DNA of 64,000 nucleotides from Thalassotalea profundi (lineage in GTDB: Bacteria; Pseudomonadota; Gammaproteobacteria; Enterobacterales; Alteromonadaceae): the NCBI RefSeq assembly GCF_014653195.1, contig NZ_BNAH01000015.1, positions 34,890 to 98,889 of the forward strand. Direction: 5' to 3'. Each line of letters opens with the position of its first letter. The stretch's first letter is position 1. Position numbers and translations under genes: made by a program. Under the pieces are notes generated by a model. It searched no databases and was not told where the DNA came from. It was given only the letters and a program-made list of their open reading frames with translations. Shown piece after piece: positions 7,465-15,628 of the stretch.

Positions 7465-8571
7465 CTAAAATTTATTGTCCTTTTTTGATAAAATCACTCC
7501 AGTTTCTACATGATGGGTATAAGGAAACTGGTCGAATAACGCAAACTTTTTAATTTGATGTGTTTTGGTTAATTGAACCAAGTTATCTTTTAATGTCTCA
7601 GGGTTACATGAGATATAAATAATATCTTTAAAGCGACTAACCAGCTCAACACTATCAGGATCTAACCCTGCGCGGGGAGGATCAACTAAAACGGTATCAT
7701 AATGATATGTGGTTAGATCGAAGTCTGCTAATCGACGAAATTTGCGCTCACCATTCATTGCTTGACTAAACTCTTCACTCGACATTCTTACAATGTCAAT
7801 ATTACTGATTTTGTTCATTGCAATATTAACTTGTGCAGATTTCACTGATGATTTAGAAATTTCAGTGCCTAATACCCGGTCAAAATTTTGGGCCAAGGCG
7901 ATACTAAAATTCCCATTACCACAGTAAAGCTCTATTAAGTCTCCGCCTCGGCCAGTGGTCGCTTCTTGTGCCCACAAAAGCATATGTTCATTGACAACAG
8001 CATTAGGCTGAGTAAAACTATTTTCAACTTGCTGGTATTTAAAATGTCGTTGGCCCACAGTAAGATTTTCAATAACATAATCTTTCTCTAAGATGATTTT
8101 TTGTTTTTTAGCACGCCCAATAATATCCAATGGCGCTATTTTAGCTAGTATCGACTTTAATTTAAGTGCGTCTTCTTGCCATTCATCTGTTAATGGTTTG
8201 TGGTAAAGCAAGCTAATTAATGCTTCACCACTAAGCGTTGATAAAAAATCGACTTGAAAAAGGCGCTCTCTAAGTAAAGGTTTATTTTTTATTTCAATAA
8301 GCAGAGCCTTCATTAATTTATTGATCAATACACTGGCAACAGGAAAGTCGTCAACACGATATTTCTGCTTCGTTGTGCTATCAAACATAATGTAGAATAA
8401 GTCGTCACCTTCATGCCAAACTCTAAATTCTGCACGTTGACGATAATTGAGAGTAGCCGATGGAAAAATATCAAACTTAGGACCGTTAAATTGCGAGAAT
8501 AACAACTGCATATTTTGCTCTTTATCTTGCAATTGTTGATCGTAAAATTTCGGGTTGATATGGCTAAACAT
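7465..8571 (-). CDS. trmA: tRNA (uracil-5-)-methyltransferase
   Basis: TrmA makes ribothymidine at position 54 of the T-loop in tRNA, using S-adenosylmethionine. The 368-residue length matches E. coli. The SAM motif ELYCGNGNFSIALA (about residues 214-227), the VDPPRAGLD motif and the catalytic ISCNPETL cysteine loop are all present, and there is no N-terminal TRAM domain or Fe-S cluster cysteine set, which separates it from RlmD and RlmC. It is convergent with fabR, and sthA-fabR-trmA proximity is conserved with enterics. Confidence 0.96.
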   Translation of the reverse strand: MFSHINPKFYDQQLQDKEQNMQLLFSQFNGPKFDIFPSATLNYRQRAEFRVWHEGDDLFYIMFDSTTKQKYRVDDFPVASVLINKLMKALLIEIKNKPLLRERLFQVDFLSTLSGEALISLLYHKPLTDEWQEDALKLKSILAKIAPLDIIGRAKKQKIILEKDYVIENLTVGQRHFKYQQVENSFTQPNAVVNEHMLLWAQEATTGRGGDLIELYCGNGNFSIALAQNFDRVLGTEISKSSVKSAQVNIAMNKISNIDIVRMSSEEFSQAMNGERKFRRLADFDLTTYHYDTVLVDPPRAGLDPDSVELVSRFKDIIYISCNPETLKDNLVQLTKTHQIKKFALFDQFPYTHHVETGVILSKKDNKF

Positions 8572-8758
8572 TAAAATACCTTATATATAAAATTAAGAGC
8601 GCAGATTCTAACGTGGTATACAGTTTTGTCTAGCCATAATACTACTAATGGCGATAATAAAAGAGATAGTACAGCGTTTAATTACACTTTAAAGTAGAGT
8701 AATTATTGATAAAAAACCAGTGTTTGAAGTATTTGAAGGGTATAAAAGTTAGGGGACT

Positions 8759-9688
8759 TTATTCCTTGTTAAAAGCGCAATGTAAGTCCATTTGTTTTAA
8801 CACTTGAGTAAATAGCCAGGTGTTTTCGTTGGCCAGATCTAGTATGACATCAAAATGATTGCGTTCAGCAATTTCATGAAAACAAACTTGGTAACCTAAA
8901 AGAGATAATTTTTCTTTGAGCTCTTGGCTTTGTCGCTTGAATTCTGTCGTTTCATTTTGACCATAGCTGATTATGATATTACATGGCATCTGCTCGGCGC
9001 CTTTCATTGGTAATAATAACGGGCTATTAGTTAAAATTTCATCTTCAGTAAGCTGCAATGGTTCATTTATATAGGTTTGTGCAATTGGAGTTAGGTCATA
9101 AATACCACTGACGGCACAAATACCTTTAATTGGGGTTACCAGATTATTGAGCTGGTCACAGCTGATGTATTCGCTCCAATTGGTATAGAGCATCATTATC
9201 GCTAAATGCGCGCCGGCAGAACTTCCACAGAGGTATATTTCATTTTTGTCATAACCGTATTCTTGCGCGTGTTGGTATAACCAAACTATGGCAAGTCTGT
9301 TTTGCTCAACTATTTCAGTTAAGCTTGCGTGAGGTGCTAAACTATAATCAATTACAGCAAAGTAACAATGATGTTTTTGAAAATTAGTGGCCGCAAAACT
9401 AGACTCTTCTTTGCTGAGTTCCTGCCAATAGCCGCCATGAATATAAACCTGTAATTTTTGTTTTTGATGACCAGGTCTTTTGAAGTTATAAGGTAAGTAT
9501 AAATCTAAAGTAGTATCGATACTTGAGCTGTAAGCTAAGTCAGTATGTACTAACTTATCTTTTAATGCCTTCTCTTTAGCAAGTTTACTTTTTTGGATAT
9601 ATGTATTGATATAAATTTTAATATCTTTTACACAAGAGCTAGGTGAGTATTGATGGGCTAACTGTTCTTTAGAAAAGTGTTTATACAT
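8759..9688 (-). CDS. Alpha/beta hydrolase, esterase or arylformamidase-like
   Basis: 309 residues, cytoplasmic. The HGGYW oxyanion motif (about residue 84), the nucleophile elbow GSSAGAH (about residue 155) and a C-terminal ERNHFDVI histidine make a complete hormone-sensitive-lipase-type catalytic set. The HGGYW variant, with an N-terminal extension beginning YKHFSKEQLAHQYSPSS, is typical of the arylformamidase (kynurenine formamidase) branch. No tryptophan-degradation gene is nearby, so the substrate is not assigned. The TlpA-like gene starts 500 bases further on in the same direction, but the 32-base gap shows no promoter; the two may be cotranscribed. Confidence 0.75.
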   Translation of the reverse strand: MYKHFSKEQLAHQYSPSSCVKDIKIYINTYIQKSKLAKEKALKDKLVHTDLAYSSSIDTTLDLYLPYNFKRPGHQKQKLQVYIHGGYWQELSKEESSFAATNFQKHHCYFAVIDYSLAPHASLTEIVEQNRLAIVWLYQHAQEYGYDKNEIYLCGSSAGAHLAIMMLYTNWSEYISCDQLNNLVTPIKGICAVSGIYDLTPIAQTYINEPLQLTEDEILTNSPLLLPMKGAEQMPCNIIISYGQNETTEFKRQSQELKEKLSLLGYQVCFHEIAERNHFDVILDLANENTWLFTQVLKQMDLHCAFNKE

Positions 9689-9720
9689 AGTTAATCAATC
9701 TAAAAGTTATCACTATATTT

Positions 9721-10185
9721 TTATTTGTGTATTAGCTTTTCAATCTCAGTTTGATAAGCGACTTTCTTCTCATCGTTAAAGCCTACGTGAGAACTGACGA
9801 TTTTTCCTGTTCGGTCAATAATATAACTACTTGGCATTCCGCGAAGCTTAAATGCTTTGGCAACCTTGCCTTTTAGATCATAAAATACGGGAAAGTTAGC
9901 GGGGGTTTTTTCTAAAAACGCCGTTGCAAAAGATTTGTCAGCATCAAGATTCACACTAAATACAGCAAAGTCTTCGTTGCTATACTTTTGCTGTATTTCA
10001 TTCATCCAAGGAAAAGAACGTAAACAAGGTATACACCAAGATGCCCAAAAATCTAGATAGACTACTTTGCCCTTATATTCTGCAAGTTGCTGCTCAAATT
10101 CAGTTAACGTATCTGCCTTTGCTATTGATAAAAATAGGCTGATATTAAGTAATATTATTAAAAGTATTTTATAAAAATAGTGCAT
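9721..10185 (-). CDS. TlpA/ResA-like periplasmic thioredoxin
   Basis: 154 residues with an N-terminal signal or anchor (hydrophobic to about residue 23, then KADT). A single thioredoxin fold has the redox site WASWCIPC (cysteines near residues 51 and 54) and the cis-Pro loop GMPSSYIID. TlpA/ResA-type proteins are exported thiol reductants, often used in cytochrome c maturation or for protecting secreted thiols; no partner gene is nearby to specify the target. The upstream region (10186-10383) is divergent with the next gene. Confidence 0.85.
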   Translation of the reverse strand: MHYFYKILLIILLNISLFLSIAKADTLTEFEQQLAEYKGKVVYLDFWASWCIPCLRSFPWMNEIQQKYSNEDFAVFSVNLDADKSFATAFLEKTPANFPVFYDLKGKVAKAFKLRGMPSSYIIDRTGKIVSSHVGFNDEKKVAYQTEIEKLIHK

Positions 10186-10383
10186 TGTTATTTGCTAATA
10201 CCTGTTATCGATTTAACTATCATGTCATATTCATTAGTGTTGATAAATGTATTCGCAATAATATTATGTCAACTCTGCTTTTGTGGCTTTAAATGAGGAT
10301 TATATTTAATCAAATAGGGATTACAAACGATAGAGATTACTGGGTATAATTATAGAGTGTAATTTAAGGGATACATAAGAATC

Positions 10384-10890
10384 ATGAGCTTACTTAACCA
10401 AAATAATGTTAAAACGAGGTCTTTACTTAACAAAGGATTGATAATAAGTGCAAGTATTTGCTTTTTTAGTGCGCACGCTCAAGAAATAATGGATCTACAA
10501 CATAAACGTTGGTTACAAGAAAAATTTGCAGAGCAACACCAAAGACTTATTCCAGTGGTTGCGGTAGCTGACATGTTTTATGCCTGTAACAAAGAACGTA
10601 AAACTGATCCTATAGGTTATCAAGTTAAAGAACTGATTAATAAAATGGATCGCGATTTATTAGCCGAGAAATTATCGCTATGTTTAGATGGCGAAACTGC
10701 TAAGTCTGAAATAGCCTTGGACTTTGGTTTAACAGGGTGTTTTTATGAGCAACTACAAAGCTTACCTAACGTTGAACGTCAGCAAAAAATGATCTTAGTA
10801 GCGCGCGCTATTATTTCCTTAACCTATCAAGAAAAACAAAAGAGCTTCACTCAATGTGTCACTGATCAGGCAATCGGTTACTTGAAATAG
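10384..10890 (+). CDS. Secreted hypothetical protein with conserved-looking cysteines
   Basis: 168 residues, family not recognised. There is a probable signal peptide (hydrophobic GLIISASICFFSAHA, cleavage after AHA near residue 32). The mature part is alpha-helical looking and contains four cysteines (in FYACN, LSLCLDG, LTGCFYE and FTQCVTD), which could form two disulfides in the periplasm. The divergent gene encodes an exported thioredoxin, which fits a disulfide-bearing client, but that link is only inferred from adjacency. The stop lies 7 bases from the convergent LETM1-like stop. Confidence 0.7.
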   Translation: MSLLNQNNVKTRSLLNKGLIISASICFFSAHAQEIMDLQHKRWLQEKFAEQHQRLIPVVAVADMFYACNKERKTDPIGYQVKELINKMDRDLLAEKLSLCLDGETAKSEIALDFGLTGCFYEQLQSLPNVERQQKMILVARAIISLTYQEKQKSFTQCVTDQAIGYLK

Positions 10891-10897
10891 TCCTTAA

Positions 10898-11284
10898 TTA
10901 TTTAGGCTTATCGTCTTCACGGAAAGAGCTAGGTAAAATATCAACGCCGACCAACTTTCCTAGTTTGATGACAATGGGTAGTGTAATAGGTGCAAAAGGT
11001 AAAATGGCGACTACGCCTATCCCCAACCCTTTTAAAACGTCGAAAAACTGTTTATTTGCGAGTTTCATTTCTTCAGGTGTAGCTTGTCTCATAGTATAAC
11101 GTTTATAGATGGCGAGCATTTCTTTGGTTTCTGCTTTTTCTTGAGATAGCGCAATTTTCACTCGTATTAATTGACGCTTTACATTAGTAATTAGGCGTCT
11201 ACGACTGATAAAAATTACTCTTCGGGGAGCTTTAAAAAAATAAATCCACACTTTCATCAGCGCATTTTGACATATTGTTAGCAA
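10898..11284 (-). CDS. LETM1-like domain protein
   Basis: 128 residues. The C-terminal half contains GLGIGVVAILPFAPITLPIV followed by KLGKLVGVDILPSSF, a compact version of the LETM1 motif (a hydrophobic helix with P-F-x-P, then LGxxxGxDxLPxxF) known from mitochondrial ion-homeostasis proteins. The N-terminal half is strongly basic (RRVIFISRRRLITNVKRQL). One membrane helix is predicted near residues 88-108. The start could also be the ATG ten codons in (11257). Bacterial proteins with this motif exist, but their role is poorly defined. Confidence 0.65.
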   Translation of the reverse strand: MLTICQNALMKVWIYFFKAPRRVIFISRRRLITNVKRQLIRVKIALSQEKAETKEMLAIYKRYTMRQATPEEMKLANKQFFDVLKGLGIGVVAILPFAPITLPIVIKLGKLVGVDILPSSFREDDKPK

Positions 11285-11500
11285 GGGCGTTAATGAAATT
11301 TAGCAAATTTCAGATGAGTAGATGGAGGCTGTTGATATTTTTAATAAAAACCACATATAGAAAGAGTAAGTCAGTAGTCTAGAATCAATATAAGATTCAT
11401 AATTTGTAACAAAAGGCAAGCGAATGATACAGACAAACTTTTTTAATATCTGTCACTATCGCTTATAGTAGAAACACTTTAAAAAATAAAATGGTGCATT

Positions 11501-12226
11501 ATGGGTCAAGAAACACCTAAAATTTTAGTCGTAGATGACGATATGCGTTTAAGAGCATTGCTAGAGCGTTATTTAGTGGAGCAGGGCTTTGTAGTGAGAA
11601 GTGCAGCCAATGCCGAACAAATGGATAGATTGCTTGAGCGTGAAAATTTTCACTTATTGGTGCTTGATTTAATGTTGCCAGGGGAAGATGGTTTGTCTAT
11701 TTGTCGCCGTCTACGCCAAAATTCCAATGAAATCCCAATCGTGATGTTAACGGCTAAAGGTGATGAAGTTGATCGGATTATTGGTTTAGAATTAGGCGCT
11801 GATGATTATATGCCTAAACCTTTTAATCCTCGAGAGTTACTTGCTCGAGTTAAAGCCGTACTTCGACGCCGCGTACAAGAAGCGCCGGGGGCACCTTCTT
11901 TAGAAGAAAATATTATTACGTTTGGTGATTACGAACTCAACTTAGCGACGCGTGAAATGTGTAAAGGCGATATAAATATGCCTTTAACGAGTGGTGAATT
12001 CGCTGTATTAAAAGCATTAGTTTTACATCCTCGTGAACCCCTATCTAGAGATAAGCTAATGAACCTAGCACGCGGCCGAGATTATTCAGCTTTAGAACGA
12101 AGTATTGACGTACAAGTGTCACGTTTACGACGGATGCTTGAAGAAGATCCTACAAAACCGCGATATATTCAAACAGTTTGGGGCTTAGGTTATGTATTTG
12201 TTCCTGAAGGAAAAGCAGTTGCTTAG
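11501..12226 (+). CDS. ompR: Osmolarity response regulator OmpR
   Basis: 241 residues: receiver domain (residues 6-120) with acidic pocket DDD12-14, phospho-acceptor D56 in LDLMLPG and the conserved Lys in PKPFNP; then a winged-helix DNA-binding domain (about 140-235) with SGEFAVLKALV and the RSIDVQVSRLRRMLE recognition helix. OmpR controls porins and envelope genes. envZ follows after a 6-base gap, so the pair is one operon. The 216-base region before it is AT-rich and holds the promoter. Confidence 0.96.
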   Translation: MGQETPKILVVDDDMRLRALLERYLVEQGFVVRSAANAEQMDRLLERENFHLLVLDLMLPGEDGLSICRRLRQNSNEIPIVMLTAKGDEVDRIIGLELGADDYMPKPFNPRELLARVKAVLRRRVQEAPGAPSLEENIITFGDYELNLATREMCKGDINMPLTSGEFAVLKALVLHPREPLSRDKLMNLARGRDYSALERSIDVQVSRLRRMLEEDPTKPRYIQTVWGLGYVFVPEGKAVA

Positions 12227-12232
12227 AAGTAA

Positions 12233-13531
12233 ATGAAATTATTGCCACGTAGCGCTTTTGGGCAAACCATATTATTAATAAGTGTTTTATTATTTATTAA
12301 TCAATTAGTGTCTTTAGTTGCATTTGCCGTATACAGCTTTCAACCAAGCTCACAATTAATTAATGAACTTTTGGCTAAGCAGGTACGTGTAGTTTTTATC
12401 GATGTAAAAGATCCGGTATTAAGTCCAGCAATGGCTGTTGCATTTCAGCGTGAAACAGGCATAGGTGTTTATACTGAGAGTAGAGCATTACAATTAGGCT
12501 TAGAAAACGCTAATTACTATCAAAATCGTTCGCTGGAAATGTCGCGGCTTTTAGGCGGAGAAGCTGAAGTTCGCATTTCACAAGGGAATGAATATCTTTT
12601 TTGGATCCGCCCGCCACAGGCACCACAGTATTGGGTGAAAATTCCTTTAACCAGCTTAGAAGAAGCAAGTTATGCGCCTTTACTAATAGTATTAGCGGTA
12701 CTTGGTTCGTTAAGTGTTATTGGTGGTTGGTTGTTTGTTAGACAGCTAAATAGCCCCTTAAAAGCACTGCAAAAAGCTGCTCATTCTGTAGGAACTGGTG
12801 ACTTTCCTGAACCCTTGACTGAACGAGGTACAACCGAAATAGTGGCTGTGACTCAAGCGTTTAATCATATGGCAAAAGGCATTAAACAATTAGAAGATGA
12901 TCGGAACCTGCTGATGGCGGGTATCTCTCATGACCTTCGTACTCCGTTAACGCGCATTCGTTTAGCTACGGAAATGATGTCTAAAGATGATGAATTTCTC
13001 AAAGAAGGTATTGAAAGCGATATTGATGATATGAATACTATTATCGATCAATTCATAGATTATATTCGCAATGACAGTAAAGATAAGACTGAGTTGTCTG
13101 ATTTAAATGCCCTTGTAGAAGATGTCGTGCAAACTGAGTCGTTACCAAACAGAACAATTCGTTTTAATGGCGGTGACTTACCTTTAGTTCCTTTGCGAAA
13201 TGTTGCTATCAAACGAGTTCTTGCTAATTTAATTCAAAACTCTCAACGTTATAGTTGTGGTGATGTTGAAATTTCAACAGGTTTAGAGCCTAACAGTTCA
13301 TTCTTTTTTATAACGGTATCAGATAATGGTCCCGGTATTGACGAAGCTGAAGTTGAGCGATTGTTCCAGCCTTTTGTTCAAGGCGATAAAGCTCGAGGAG
13401 CAGAGGGCAGTGGTCTAGGGCTTGCAATTATTAAACGGATAGTTGATACCCATGGCGGCCGAGTGTTGCTTAAAAACCGTGAAGAAGGTGGCTTAACAGC
13501 TAAAGTATTACTCCCTTTAGCCTGTCATTAA
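12233..13531 (+). CDS. envZ: Sensor histidine kinase EnvZ
   Basis: 432 residues. Two membrane segments (about 10-35 and 145-168) bracket a periplasmic sensor loop; a HAMP domain follows (about 168-222), then the DHp helix with the phospho-acceptor His in AGISHDLRTPLTRIRLATEM, and an ATPase domain with the N box (NLIQNSQRY), G1 (DNGPGID) and G2 (GSGLGLAIIK). This is the classic EnvZ layout, partner of the preceding ompR. A strong bidirectional terminator separates it from convergent pckA. Confidence 0.95.
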   Translation: MKLLPRSAFGQTILLISVLLFINQLVSLVAFAVYSFQPSSQLINELLAKQVRVVFIDVKDPVLSPAMAVAFQRETGIGVYTESRALQLGLENANYYQNRSLEMSRLLGGEAEVRISQGNEYLFWIRPPQAPQYWVKIPLTSLEEASYAPLLIVLAVLGSLSVIGGWLFVRQLNSPLKALQKAAHSVGTGDFPEPLTERGTTEIVAVTQAFNHMAKGIKQLEDDRNLLMAGISHDLRTPLTRIRLATEMMSKDDEFLKEGIESDIDDMNTIIDQFIDYIRNDSKDKTELSDLNALVEDVVQTESLPNRTIRFNGGDLPLVPLRNVAIKRVLANLIQNSQRYSCGDVEISTGLEPNSSFFFITVSDNGPGIDEAEVERLFQPFVQGDKARGAEGSGLGLAIIKRIVDTHGGRVLLKNREEGGLTAKVLLPLACH

Positions 13532-13542
13532 ATTGAGACAAT

Positions 13543-13570
13543 AAAAAAAGCCGCTGATGCGGCTTTTTTT
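13543..13570. terminator. Bidirectional terminator between envZ and pckA
   Basis: Stem GCCGC/GCGGC (13550-13554 and 13559-13563), loop TGAT, with A7 on the left and T7 on the right; it serves both convergent genes. Confidence 0.9.
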
Positions 13571-13614
13571 ATTGTGAAGCGTGACCCGTCCTAAATAAGG
13601 TTGATCACTGAAAT

Positions 13615-15225
13615 TTATAAGGCTGGTCCAGCATTTACTAAGTTTTTACCATTCTCATTATCAGTGAACTTTTCAAAATTGCTTACAAAACGGTTAGCTA
13701 AATCGAAGGCTTTACTTTCCCAATCACTTGCTTGACTGTAAGTATTACGAGGGTCAAGAATATTACCTTCTACCCCTGCAATGCTGGTAGGAATTTCAAG
13801 ATTAAACATTGGTAGTATTTCTGTTTCAGCTTGGTCAATTGAGCCATCTAAAATTGAATCAATAATAGCACGCGTTGCTTTAATTGAAATACGCTTACCT
13901 GTACCATTCCAACCGGTATTAACCAGATAAGCTTCTGCTCCAACAGCTTGCATTCGCTTACGTAGTACTTCTGCATACTGTGTTGGATGCAAGCTTAAAA
14001 AAGCCGCGCCAAAACAACTTGAAAATGTTGGTGTAGGCTCTGTTATCCCACGTTCTGTTCCCGCTAATTTGGCTGTAAAGCCAGATAAAAAGTAGTACTC
14101 AGTTTGCGCTGGAGTTAATTTAGCAACAGGTGGTAAAACACCAAAAGCGTCAGCTGTTAGAAAAATAACTTTTTTCGCATGACCTGCACGTGAAACTGGT
14201 TTTACAATATTATCAATATGATTAATTGGATACGAAACTCGTGTATTTTCTGTTTTAGAATTATCGTCAAAGTCGATAGTTCCATCGGCAGCAACTGTTA
14301 CGTTTTCAAGTAATGCGTCACGGCGAATTGCGTTATATATATCGGGTTCATTTTCTTTACTAAGATTAATTGTTTTAGCGTAACAGCCACCTTCAAAGTT
14401 AAAAACACCATTGTCGTCCCAACCATGTTCGTCATCCCCAATTAATTCACGTTTAGGATCGGTTGAGAGGGTCGTTTTACCTGTTCCAGATAAACCAAAA
14501 AATATTGCGACATCACCTGCTTTGCCAACATTTGCACTACAGTGCATTGAGGCTATACCTTTTAGGGGTAAAAAGTAGTTCATCATTGAGAACATACCTT
14601 TTTTCATTTCGCCGCCGTACCATGTTCCACCAATTAACTGCATTTTTTCGGTTAAGTTAAAGGCAACAAAATTCTCTGAATTCAAACCTTGTGCTTTCCA
14701 GTCAGGATTGGTTGTTTTTGCACCATTCATAACAATAAAATCAGGTTCGTAGTTAACAAGTTCTTCATCACTTGGACGAATAAACATGTTTTTTACAAAA
14801 TGTGCCTGCCATGCAACTTCAGTGATAAAACGTACTTTTAAACGGGTATCATCATTAGCACCACAGAATGTATCAACAACAAATAAACGTTTGCCTGAAA
14901 GTTGAGTTGTTACTTGCTCTTTCAGTTTTGTCCAAGTCTCTTGTGACATTGGCTTATTGTCATTTTTTCCTTGATCAGACCACCAAACAGTATCTTTAGT
15001 GACATCATCACGGACAATGTATTTATCTTTAGGAGAGCGGCCTGTAAAAATTCCTGTATCAACGGATACTGCGCCAAGCTCAGTGACCACACCTTTATCA
15101 TAACCTTCGAGATCAGGCTTTGTTTCTTCAGCAAAAAGCAGTTCATACGACGGGTTGTAAATAATTTCGTCAGCGTTTGTGATGCCGTATTTCGATAAAT
15201 CAATTGAGGTTTGCAAAACGGTCAT
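13615..15225 (-). CDS. pckA: Phosphoenolpyruvate carboxykinase (ATP)
   Basis: PckA converts oxaloacetate and ATP to phosphoenolpyruvate in gluconeogenesis. At 536 residues it has the usual ATP-type length. The kinase-1a (P-loop) motif GLSGTGKTTLS, the metal-binding LIGDDEHGWDD motif, the substrate segment TGRSPKDKYIVRD and the C-terminal NTGWNGTGKRI stretch are intact. As in enterics, ompR-envZ lies convergent with it. About 400 bases of gene-free upstream DNA contain a long palindrome and recurring CTTTCGTTT/AACGAAAG half-sites, suggesting strong transcriptional control. Confidence 0.97.
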   Translation of the reverse strand: MTVLQTSIDLSKYGITNADEIIYNPSYELLFAEETKPDLEGYDKGVVTELGAVSVDTGIFTGRSPKDKYIVRDDVTKDTVWWSDQGKNDNKPMSQETWTKLKEQVTTQLSGKRLFVVDTFCGANDDTRLKVRFITEVAWQAHFVKNMFIRPSDEELVNYEPDFIVMNGAKTTNPDWKAQGLNSENFVAFNLTEKMQLIGGTWYGGEMKKGMFSMMNYFLPLKGIASMHCSANVGKAGDVAIFFGLSGTGKTTLSTDPKRELIGDDEHGWDDNGVFNFEGGCYAKTINLSKENEPDIYNAIRRDALLENVTVAADGTIDFDDNSKTENTRVSYPINHIDNIVKPVSRAGHAKKVIFLTADAFGVLPPVAKLTPAQTEYYFLSGFTAKLAGTERGITEPTPTFSSCFGAAFLSLHPTQYAEVLRKRMQAVGAEAYLVNTGWNGTGKRISIKATRAIIDSILDGSIDQAETEILPMFNLEIPTSIAGVEGNILDPRNTYSQASDWESKAFDLANRFVSNFEKFTDNENGKNLVNAGPAL

Positions 15226-15628
15226 AGCAATTAAGCTCCTAAGTATGACAATTAAAGGTGTAAGTTTCGTTGTTGTTGAGGTCGCAATTCTAGGCGATCA
15301 GGAGACAAAACGAAAGAAAAATTTCTTTCGTTTTGAAAGTTTTCACTATAACTTTCATTTATAATGGTGTGCGTTTTGATATATCTAAAGATGAATAGCT
15401 TTTAATTATTACAATAAAATATAGTAAAGTACTGATTTTAATGAGTATGTATTTTTGTGAGGGGTTTAACGTAAGATTTAACGAAATAAGTAAATCAATA
15501 TGAAATATGTGCTTATCAAATGTTTCAAACGAAAGTTTTACAAGCTAAATTGATTTTAGCTTGTAATTATTTTTAGCTATGATCAAAAATAAGTAAAATA
15601 GAGTGTTTAATTGTATCACTTTCGTTAA
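15226..15628. other. Gene-free upstream region of pckA with repeated operator-like motifs
   Basis: No coding sequence is credible here. It holds the perfect 28-bp palindrome at 15307-15334; further AACGAAAGT-type half-sites at 15528-15536 (on plus) and, as ACTTTCGTT, at 15618-15626; and a 12-bp hairpin with arms TTACAAGCTAAA / TTTAGCTTGTAA (15538-15549 and 15555-15566), which may end mrcA transcription or lie in the pckA leader. Confidence 0.55.
15307..15334. promoter_or_regulatory. Perfect 28-bp palindrome upstream of pckA
   Basis: Arms AAAACGAAAGAAA (15307-15319) and TTTCTTTCGTTTT (15322-15334) around a two-base AA centre. It ends 82 bases before the pckA start. It is likely an operator for a dimeric regulator; the protein is not identified. 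Confidence 0.55.
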
